Positions 56,302 to 64,000 of a DNA stretch of 64,000 nt are shown one piece after another. The notes under the pieces are model-generated. The model was given only the letters and a program-made list of their open reading frames with translations, was not told where the DNA came from and made no database searches. Position 1 is the first letter of the stretch. Every line of letters starts with the position of its first letter. Position numbers and translations under genes: made by a program. The DNA is from Hygrophila difformis (taxonomy: Eukaryota; Streptophyta; Magnoliopsida; Lamiales; Acanthaceae): contig JAOANR010000010.1 of assembly GCA_030278955.1 (NCBI GenBank), forward strand, positions 23,156,444 through 23,220,443, in the 5' to 3' direction.

Positions 56302-56641
56302 CTCCCTCCGTCCCGCTAATAATGTCCCAAAACTTTTGGGCACGGTAATTTTTGTGGGGATGATTAGTATTTAATGTAGGGGTAGATTAGTGTGTAAAGT
56401 GAGGGTAAATTAGGAATTTATGTAATGTGATTTGAATGGGTTTGAATTTTTAATTGATTTATTTATGTATATAATATAACAGTTGTGTGTTTGAAATTTT
56501 GATATATTAATTTATTGATGTGATGTGATGAGAGCGAGTTTGGTAATTAAAGTATATAATTATTTCCTAAAAGGAAAAGTGACAATTGTAATGGGACGGA
56601 TCAAAAAGGAAAGTGAGACAGAATTAGTGGGACGGATGGAG
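56302..56641. mobile_element. Stowaway-type MITE (340 bp)
   Basis: Ends CTCCCTCCGTCCCGCTAAT and ATTAGTGGGACGGATGGAG with flanking TA (56300-56301, 56642-56643). Confidence 0.85.
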
Positions 56642-57029
56642 TATGTTGTTAAAATGGATGATTGTTGTGTATAACAATTATATATATCCTTTTTAATCAA
56701 CAACCATTGTATGTTTTTTATGGCCACGATTTTGTGTCTTAATGTACTGTGGTTTTACATACAGTACTGTATCTGTACGTGTATGATCATTCATCAAAGG
56801 TTATGATCATATATAAATTTTTGAATGTTTTCAAATATTAATTAGAATTACATGTCTAATTGTATATGTAAACACGTAAAATTTATTCGCCATTAAAAAT
56901 GCGACACGTGCAAATTTAAATATTAATTTAATTATTTTCTAAGCATTTTAAATAAATTAAATGCTTGAAATAATTATTAATATTTATTGGGCCATTTGGA
57001 TCCATCAAGCCAAATGGATTTAATTGGGC

Positions 57030-57240
57030 CAATGTGAACAAGTCCAAATGAAAGACCCACAAGCCCCATGGCCAATTGACACTTGAAGCAGGCCAGCCCG
57101 TAAAAATTAACCAATGTGGACAAGTCCAAATGAAAGACCCACAGGCCTATGATCCAATGGACACTTGAAGCAGGCCAGTCCATGGAAATCAATCAATGTG
57201 AACAAGCCCAGATGAAAGGCCCACATGCTCACTGACCCGA
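57030..57240 (+). repeat. 82-bp tandem repeat, 2.5 copies, in the LTR
   Basis: Units begin at 57030, 57112 and 57194 with CAATGTG(A/G)ACAAG; the third is partial. They lie upstream of the TATA box, the usual place for U3 enhancer repeats. Confidence 0.85.
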
Positions 57241-57306
57241 TAGAAATGTGGATTGGACCAGCCCATCGATTGGTCCATCATCCACAAACCCTAGGGTTTT
57301 TTCCTC

Positions 57307-57314
57307 TATAAATA
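57307..57314 (+). promoter_or_regulatory. TATA box of the Tat-type LTR
   Basis: TATAAATA within CCTCTATAAATAGAGGC, a near-perfect palindrome, about 330 bp before the LTR end. Confidence 0.7.
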
Positions 57315-57642
57315 GAGGCACCCAGGCACACATTAGGGTTACTTCTTCACTTCGAGACACATACGTTTCCATATCCCACTCACTCTCAAGACCCATACAC
57401 TTGAGATTCTACAGCAACAAAACGCTGTAGAAATTCCGAGAAGCCGGAGAAGAAGCATAAAAGCATCTCGACGTCTTCAAAGTTTGAGAATCAAAGGAGT
57501 ACCAGAAGTCGAACCCATATAGTTTGATTTTCTACATGTTCTTTGATATTTAAATTTCTCTGTAATTGTAGACATTATTGTGAAATTAATAAAAGTGTTT
57601 TGCAGTTTCTTGTCTACGCATTTTTTTTGCACTTACAGATTT

Positions 57643-57660
57643 TGGCACGGCCAGTGGGAC
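57643..57660 (+). other. Primer-binding site of the Tat-type element
   Basis: TGGCACGGCCAGTGGGAC lies 5 bp after the LTR end (CTTACA at 57637) and resembles the TGGCACGCCCGGTGGGAC sites of many plant Tat elements. I do not assign the tRNA with certainty. Confidence 0.65.
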
Positions 57661-57703
57661 ACTTGTGCCTTTCATCTCCTCCAGACGTTGTCAACAAAAT
57701 CCA

Positions 57704-60174
57704 ATGGCTTCAAGGAACACCTCCAAGAGCAACTCTTCAACATCCGGTGCCGCTATGCCCAACGTCACCACAAGGAACATGAAGAAAGCAATGGAGGCCG
57801 CCGATCCTGTCATGCTGCGCGCGGAAAAGAAGTTGATGCGGATATGCCGCTGCTGGAAGAAGAAAACGACCATAGATCGGGATCCTCCACGCCGGTGTCA
57901 AGCCCGCGAGGAAATCAAGAAGAGACATCCGCCCTGCGTCATGCTGCCGCAATGACAACCCAAGCGAGCACTCTCGAAGAGCAAATCGCCAATCTGACCA
58001 AGGTCGTGGAAATGCTTGCAAAGAGGACTGAGTTGCAAGATGCACAGATGGAGCAGATGATGAACAGACTGGATGGCTCAAACGGCGGCCAAGCGGTGAA
58101 CAAGCCCGTGGAGATCCGCGAACATGAGGAGACTTCCCGACAAGGTGCTTCGGCGAAGGGAAAGGCTACCGCTGACGTCCAAGTCACCCCTGACGGCTTC
58201 ATCTCTGCTGATCAACTGAAAGAGTTCATCACGGGAACGCTGAAAGAAGAAGTCTCGGCGGGATCAAAATCCTCCTTGACGTATCTCAAGCCATACAGTG
58301 CCCGCATCGACTCGTTGAGGATGCCGACAGGCTATCAACCGCTTAAGTTCCAACCATTTGATGGAAAGGGGAACCCCAAGCAACATATCGCCCATTTCGT
58401 GGAAACATGCAACGAAGGGGGAACGTTTGGAGATCACCTCGTCAAGCAGTTCGTTCGCTCGCTAAAAGGAAACGCGTTTGAATGGTACACTGACTTGGAA
58501 CACGACAGCATCGATAGTTGGGATCAACTTGAGCAAGAGTTTCTGAACCGTTTTTACAGCATTCGGCGTACCGTTAGCATGATAGAATTGACGAACACGC
58601 AACAATCAAAGAGCGAGCCGGTGATTGACTACATCAACCGCTGGAGGAGCCTAAGCCTCAACTGCAAGGATCGCTTGTCTGAAACGTCGGCGATTGAGAT
58701 GTGCATCCAAGGCGTTCAATGGGGTCTGCTATATATCGTACAAGGCATTCGTCCCCAAACATTCGAGGAGCTTGCAACTCGTGCTCACGACATGGAGCTA
58801 AGCTTGGCGTCAAGTGGAGCCTATGGTCCGCCCGTTCAACAAACTCGTGCAAACAATCGAGTCGAATGGGAGAAGAGAGGTGAACCACCGTCAAAGCCGC
58901 CAACAAAGGATGCAATGGTTACCAGCGCCACTTTCGTAAAGGTGCGTGGGAAGGAGCCGGTGACAAGCGACAAGCCGAAGCCACCACAAGCTCAACGTCA
59001 AAAGTCATCGTTGGAAGATAGAAGAGCTAAGACATACCCGTTCTTCAATTCCGATCTACCGGGCATCTTCGAAGACTTGATGAAAGAAAACCTCATCGAA
59101 CTACCAAGGATGAAACGTCCCGAGCAAGCGGGGATGACCAACGACCCACTATATTGCAAGTATCATCGTTTGGTGAGCCACACGATCCAAGATTGCTTCG
59201 TTTTCAAAGACAAAGTCATGGATCTCGTCAAACAAGGCAAAATCACCTTGGCAGACGAAGCGGAGACTGCCAACACCATTTCCATCCAAGTTGGCTCAAT
59301 CGAGATCAAAGTTCCCGACAAGTCCACGACGTGCAACACCGTCTTCGAGGCCGGGAGTACGTCAAAGCAAAACCACCCTAAGCAAGTTAATGATCATTCG
59401 CATCTCAGTGAGTGCATGCTTTCCATCACGTTCAATGACGACGACATGCCGATGGAGCTGGAAAATTCGAAAGCTCATAACCGACCATTGTTCGTCGTCG
59501 GATACGTAGACAACAAAAGAGTCAATCGGATTCTGATAGATGGAGGTTCCGCCGTTAACATCATGCCACTTCACACCCTGAAGGAATTGGGCATCTCGGA
59601 AGAAGAACTATCCAACAGCAGGATGTTGATCCAAAGCTTCAATCAAGAGGGGCAAAAATCCCTTGGCGCAATCCGAGTCCGTCTGAAAATTGATGAGACG
59701 GTCGCAAACACATACTTCCACGTCATTGACGCAAGAACATCATACAACATGCTTCTTGGCCGGACATGGATCCATGAAAACGGCGTTGTTCCTTCAACAT
59801 GGCACCAGTGCTTCAAGTACGTGCACAACGGCGTCGTCAAGAGAGTTATCGCCGATGACAAACCATTTGCGGTGGCTGAGTCCTACTATGGAGATGCTAA
59901 ATATTACCTTGATTCGCCCAAATCTGTGGCACCTTCGCGCGAGGAAGAACATAAAGATGATCAACCAGTCCGTGATGGTAAGGGAAAATCCATCCTGGAA
60001 GAAGCATTCGAAGGACTTACACTCCCGCTAACGCCCATTGATCTCGGCACATCGCAGAAAGTGTTGAAGATTCAACTCAAAGGCAGTGAGGCACGTCGAC
60101 TGAAGAATGACAAAGAATTCGGTCCGAAGTCATCCAAGTTGCTCGCTCACCAAGTCTGGCTTCAACCCAAATGA
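57704..60174 (+). pseudogene. Tat-type gag and protease, frameshifted near the start
   Basis: The natural start appears to be ATG at 57704 (MASRNTSKSNSS). A frameshift near 57825-57840 moves into the long frame ending at 60174. The gag domain is coded around 58290-58700 (FDGKGNPKQHIAHF, FEWYTDLEHDSIDSWDQLEQEF), and there is a YCKYH...QDCFVFKD Cys/His segment near 59150. The aspartic protease has IDGGSAVNIMP near 59540, with D-G-G as in many Tat elements, and LLGRTWIH near 59755. Past 60120 the frame is lost again. Probably inactive. Confidence 0.75.
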
Positions 60175-61070
60175 GCCATATCCGTTGGGAAAGCTCCCAG
60201 ACAACAATCGGAGAAAAGGTGACCGGAGTGGACTTGGGTATGTTGCGGAATTCGACACAGCGCCCCAAGCATCGAAAGCGCCCATATTCGTCAAAGCTGA
60301 ACAAACAGTGAAGGCACCGGTTCGTATCATCATAAAACGAGCTACGGCCAATTAAATCACCGAAGAAGCAAATCAAGGGGATCATGCTCCAAAGGACCAA
60401 CCTGCACGAAAGTCAGCATTGATCGCATCGGTAGTCCGTCAAAAGGAGAGCCAAAACGGTGTGTTCATGATAGACTTGGGTCGGTGAAGTCAACGGTTTT
60501 CGGGAGGCTCGGAGCTGTTGCCAAAGAAGACTCTGCAAAATCCGTCTGCGAAAGGCTAGGTTCTACAAAACGCCAATTGCAAAACAAAGCATCGGCTAGC
60601 AAGGAGCGGTCTCCAGTGAAGCAAGGAATATTGGACGACCCGAATTACGGCAATGATGTGAGGAGCATAGTGTCGTCCCGCATGAAACGTCAAGTTGAAT
60701 GGTCCGTCTCATCCGACGGATGGTTGAGGCTCAAGAAACGAACTATCGTCTTCACAAAGCATGACGAAGATGATCAAACCGACACCGTTGAATCCGTCGA
60801 TCATATTACCATTGATTGCAGTGAGCCAAATGAAGAAGACGCCAACGCAACACCGATGCAACTTGAAGAAGAAATCAAGGTCACTGTGGATGAAATGCGT
60901 GAAGTAAACTTAGGCGATGAGAAAGAACCCCGCCTAACGTTATCAGCACCCTACTGAAGCGGAGAAGTACGTGACGCTCCTCCAAGAGTTCAAAGCCATC
61001 TTCATATGGCCCTACGAAGGAATGCCCAAGCTGGACCCCAAGATAGTCGTCCATCGTCTCGCAGTCTTTC
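60175..61070 (+). pseudogene. Tat-type pol linker up to the RT entry
   Basis: Pieces in changing frames: 60107-60355 (PLGKLPDNNRRKG), 60484-60957 (VFGRLGAVAKED) and 60960-61065 (LLQEFKAIFIWPYEGMPKLDPKIVVHRL). The last resembles the stretch just before the RT in Tat elements. RT itself does not follow. Confidence 0.7.
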
Positions 61071-61074
61071 AAAT

Positions 61075-61570
61075 CTTCGAGTTTCAAAACTCTTCAAGAG
61101 GATCAAGCTCAAAAGCCCCTCATGAAGCCTTCAAAACGCTATTTAAAGCAGCTGCAAGTGCCAAATCCCTCAAGAGGATCAAGCTCAAAGTCCTTCCTGA
61201 GGTCCTTCAAATCTTTAAGTCGCCAAGCCTTCAAGAGGATCAAGCTCAAAGCCCCTCATGAGGTCCTACAAATCTATATGTCTCCAAGCCTTCACGAGGA
61301 TCAAGCTCAAAGCCCCTCCTGTAGTCTGTCAAATCTTCGAAGTCCTTAAGCCCATCAAGAGGATCAAGCTCAAAAGCCCCTCTCGAAATTCTTCAAAAGT
61401 TCATGCCTTCAACAGGATTAAGCACAAAAGCCCCTATTGAAGTAAGGAAATGCATTCTTGAAGAGTTAAATCACCTCCAAAGATGTCGAAAGATCATCTC
61501 AAAGTTCTTCATGGTCCATGTCAAACGTGTCTTGTGCGGATCTTCATCAAATTGAGGCCATTCACCAACC
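61075..61570 (+). repeat. Repeat block in place of RT: AAGAGGATCAAGCTCAAAGC units
   Basis: Five to six irregular units with AAGAGGATCAAGCTCAAA(A)GCCCCT spaced about 55-80 bp apart, followed by a stretch (AAATCACCTCCAAAGATG..., GGATCTTCATCAAATT near 61545) that matches 62950-63050 of the 3' untranslated region. The normal RT/RNase H coding region should be here. Confidence 0.75.
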
Positions 61571-61599
61571 TCCTGAGCTGTTGCATCCGACTGTGGCAT

Positions 61600-62473
61600 C
61601 ATGACCGTTTGACGACGCATGGGAATGGACATCGTCGGGGACCGATGCCAAAGTCTTCCGGGGGCATGTCTACATCCTTGCCGCAACCGACTACTTCTCC
61701 AAGTGCGCTGAAGTTGCACCCCTTAAAGAAGTCAAAGGGGAACATGATGCAAGTTTTATCTGAATCAACATCATCTACCGTTATGGCGTCCCGCTTTACA
61801 TCATGACAGACAACGGACGGTCATTTGTCAACAGCACATTCACAAAATTGTGTGAGAAGTTCGGATTCACTCAAAGAAAGAGTTCTGCATATTACCCCCC
61901 AGCAAATGGATTAGCGGAGGCCTTCAACAACACCTTATGCGGATTGTTGAAGAAAGTTATCTCCAAGTCAAAACGAGATTGGCATGAAAGAATCAATGAA
62001 GTTCTATGGTCATATCGAACAACTTTCCGCAAACCCACCAAGGCAACGCCATACTCGTTGGCCTATGGAGTGGAAGCTATGTTGCCACTGGAATGCAAAT
62101 CTCGTCGTTAAGAGTCGCCATCCAAGAAGGGTCCACTGAAGAAGACAATGCCCGGATGCGTTTGGAAGAATTAGAAGCCCTTGATGAAAGAAGGCTCGAA
62201 GCACAACAAAGGTTGGAATGCTATCAAGCCCGCCTCTCCAAGTTCTACAACAAGAAAGTCAAGGCACGTTCGATCCAATTCGGAGATCTCGTCCTCGCCA
62301 TACGGAGACCCATTGTCATCGACTACCGTAGTGGGAACAAGTTCACCTCCAAATGGGATGGACCATATGTCATCACGGAAGTCTTCACAAACGGAGCCTA
62401 CATGATGATCGATAACGACGGAGTGAGCATCGGACCGATAAATGGACGATTCTTGAAGAAGTTCTACGCTTGA
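61600..62473 (+). pseudogene. Tat-type integrase, frameshifted
   Basis: Core segments: GPMPKSSGG near 61640, TDNGRSFVNS with the second catalytic Asp near 61805, PPANGLAEAFN with the catalytic Glu near 61910, then after a frameshift near 62090 the C-terminal part (RLEAQQRLECYQARLSKFYNKKV, FTSKWDGPYVI) to a stop at 62473. Several frame changes around 61640-61800 interrupt the N-terminal part. Confidence 0.8.
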
Positions 62474-63325
62474 AAAATGCACAAGTCATGCTCCTTGACG
62501 CACGAGCCTAAACTGCACGTCACAAAAAAAATGCAAAGAAAAAAATGTAATACTCCTGGCCCGCAAGAGTATAAATTGTGTACGGCGCAAAATAAACAAA
62601 TTCAATTTATTTTGAACTACGTAATGGCTTGATCCCTTCACAGGGTACGTAGGCAACTTAGATATCATAATTCTAAGTTCAGTCATGGTAAAAATAAATA
62701 AATAAATAAATAAATTCAAGTACAATTGGATTAATTAAATTGATCCATTACTTGTCAAAAATTGAGTAAATTGGTTGATTAAATTCAATCATTTACTTAA
62801 ATGAATTTGAGTGCACGAATTGATTAAATTTGACTTCTTCAAGAAAAACAAGCTTCAAAGCCCCTCTGGAAGTTCTTCAAGCTTTCATAAAGATCAAGCC
62901 TATGTATGATCAAAGCTTAAAGCTCATGTAAGAAAATGTGTCTTTGGAAGACCAAATCACCTTCAAGAATACGAATAGCCCATCTCAAAGTACTTCATAG
63001 TATGCAGCAAGTGCATCTCACGTGGATCTTCATCAAATTAAGGCCATTGACACAAAATTTCAAGGAAAAATGCCTAAAACATGATTCTGAAGACCAAATG
63101 CATCTTCAGCAAAGTCTAAGCTCCCAACAGAAGATAACTGGGGGCAATGGGCTAAAGTTTATGCAACGAGCCATCAACATAAGACGTGGTGAAAATGATC
63201 GTTGCAAAGTCTTGAAAAAAAAAGATCAAAGAAAATGCTCATTAACGCACGAGTTTAAACTGCACGTTACTCTTTGCCTACAAGAGTATAAACAAAAAAT
63301 AGGCAAACAAAATAAGTGATGTAAA
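62474..63325 (+). other. 3' untranslated region of the Tat-type element, internally duplicated
   Basis: No coding. Contains GGGTACGTAGGCAACTT (62642-62658), common near the 3' end of plant gypsy elements. A block at 62474-62600 (GACGCACGAGCCTAAACTGC, AAGAGTATAAA) recurs at about 63220-63330, and the 62840-63050 part matches the repeat block in the RT region. AACTGGGGGCAATGGG near 63137 may be its polypurine tract. Confidence 0.55.
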
Positions 63326-63389
63326 TGTAATACCCATGAAATCAGTAAGGCAACTTCGAGGACGAAGTTGATTCTTAAGGAGGGTAGAC
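63326..63389 (+). mobile_element. Collapsed gypsy element: 21-bp LTR start joined to 3' internal end
   Basis: TGTAATACCCATGAAATCAGT is the start of the LTR seen at 63390 (one mismatch). It is followed immediately by CAACTTCGAGGACGAAG... and the polypurine tract AAGGAGGGTAGAC. Everything between has been deleted. Confidence 0.7.
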
Positions 63390-64000
63390 TGTAATACCCG
63401 TGAAATCAGTCACCCCTAAATAAATAAATAAACACATAAATAAATAAATAAATAAATAAATAAAATAAAAATAAAAATAATATAATTAAAATAATAATAA
63501 TAATAATAATATAATTAAAATAATAATAATAGTAGTAGTAATAATAATAACCACAATAAAATAATATGTATATGGTAATCAAAACAAGATTTAGCCTATC
63601 TTTAGATATTGGCAAGATTTAGCATATCTTTAGATATTGGCAAGATTTAGCCTATCTTTAGTATATTGTTATAACCTTCAATGATAGCAAAATATTTGAA
63701 AATCAAATCTTGGATCCTAAGTCTCTAAATAAGCGCCCTTTACTTCTTTTTAAATTTAATCTTTTTCATCTTCCTAATTTGCTATTCATATCAATTCTAC
63801 ATACACAAAACAAAAAAATCTACGTACAAAAGAAAAAAAGAAAGCGAAGAAGAAAAAAAATACATCTTCCTCCACCTTTAAAATTCAAAGAAAACCCTAG
63901 ATCTAGATCTTTGGAGGCAAGAAGTTGAGAAGGAGGACGTTTTCCAGGCGAGTTCAAGAGTTCTCGGGTATAGGAGGACTGTGGAAAGGAGAAAGAAGGA
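63390..64000 (+). repeat. Gypsy LTR start (continues past the window)
   Basis: TGTAATACCCGTGAAATCAG follows the polypurine tract. It contains (AAAT)n/(AAT)n runs at 63415-63550 and three 28-bp units at 63585-63668. It ends at the window edge in a leader-like region with AAAACCCTAG. Related in its junction sequence to the left gypsy element. Confidence 0.8.
63585..63668 (+). repeat. 28-bp tandem repeat, three copies
   Basis: Units start at 63585, 63613 and 63641 with CAAGATTTAGC(C/A)TATCTTTAG. Inside the LTR; possible U3 repeats. Confidence 0.85.

Larger units (their letters stand above)
56853..63325 (+). mobile_element. Defective Tat-lineage gypsy element (RT deleted)
   Basis: Order: 5' LTR (outer edge uncertain, inner edge 57637), primer site, gag-protease, pre-RT segment, repeat block, integrase, 3' untranslated region. 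No copy of its LTR follows before 63325, so the 3' end is missing or rearranged. The gag, the pre-RT linker and the integrase tail (LEAQQRLECYQARLS) fit the Tat/Ogre-like branch. RT and RNase H are absent and several frames are broken. Confidence 0.75.

Overview
This window reads as nuclear DNA from a flowering plant, probably a eudicot. It holds nested LTR retrotransposons of several plant lineages, an L1-type LINE, Stowaway-type MITEs, short spliceosomal introns and a pair of DC1 zinc-finger genes. The species cannot be named from sequence alone.

Layout. (1) 1-5892: a minus-strand Ty3/gypsy element with a decayed gag and no pol; its 3.0-kb 5' LTR is complete and only 17 bp of its 3' LTR are inside the window. 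(2) 5893-39290: one minus-strand L1 LINE cut into three pieces by later insertions. A 3.08-kb solo LTR sits at 34374-37456 (target duplication CTATT). A 26.2-kb Athila-type LTR retrotransposon sits at 6152-32324 (target duplication ATGAC). Skipping either insert lets the LINE reading frame resume, which fixes the boundaries independently. (3) 39291-42749: host DNA with DC1 gene copy 1, two Stowaway MITEs and a long-inverted-repeat MITE. (4) 42750-53188: a complete young Ty1/copia element of Sirevirus type (953-bp LTRs, target duplication CGTGC) with one 1753-codon gag-pol ORF and an extra ORF. (5) 53189-56700: host DNA with DC1 gene copy 2 and two more MITEs. (6) about 56850-63325: a defective Tat-lineage gypsy element whose RT/RNase H region has been replaced by 3'-UTR-like repeats. 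(7) 63326-64000: the start of another gypsy LTR.

The main result is inside the Athila-type element. Between pol and a huge third ORF (10478-15264) it carries a minus-strand cluster of five divergent F-box protein genes (15597-21304). Three have their own TATA-like promoters and two have a tiny 17-nt first exon. All five reading frames are open although the copies are only about half identical in protein, while the element's two LTRs differ at only about a dozen sites. The divergence therefore predates this insertion, which suggests the retrotransposon lineage has carried and maintained a family of SCF-type ubiquitin-ligase adaptors. A dyad motif (CTCGCTTTGT...ACAAAGCGAG and variants) lies upstream of both TATA-like boxes in the LTR and of the F-box promoters, suggesting shared regulation.

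Other points of note: both full-length LTR elements (Ty3 and Ty1 type) have independently placed extra ORFs of the plant-transposon-protein type; the 5' LTR of the Athila-type element holds a 1.07-kb foldback DNA transposon; DC1 copy 1 has one in-frame stop before a C-terminal tail that copy 2 retains; and the copia insertion junction has undergone a 140-bp tandem duplication. Percent identities are by-eye estimates.
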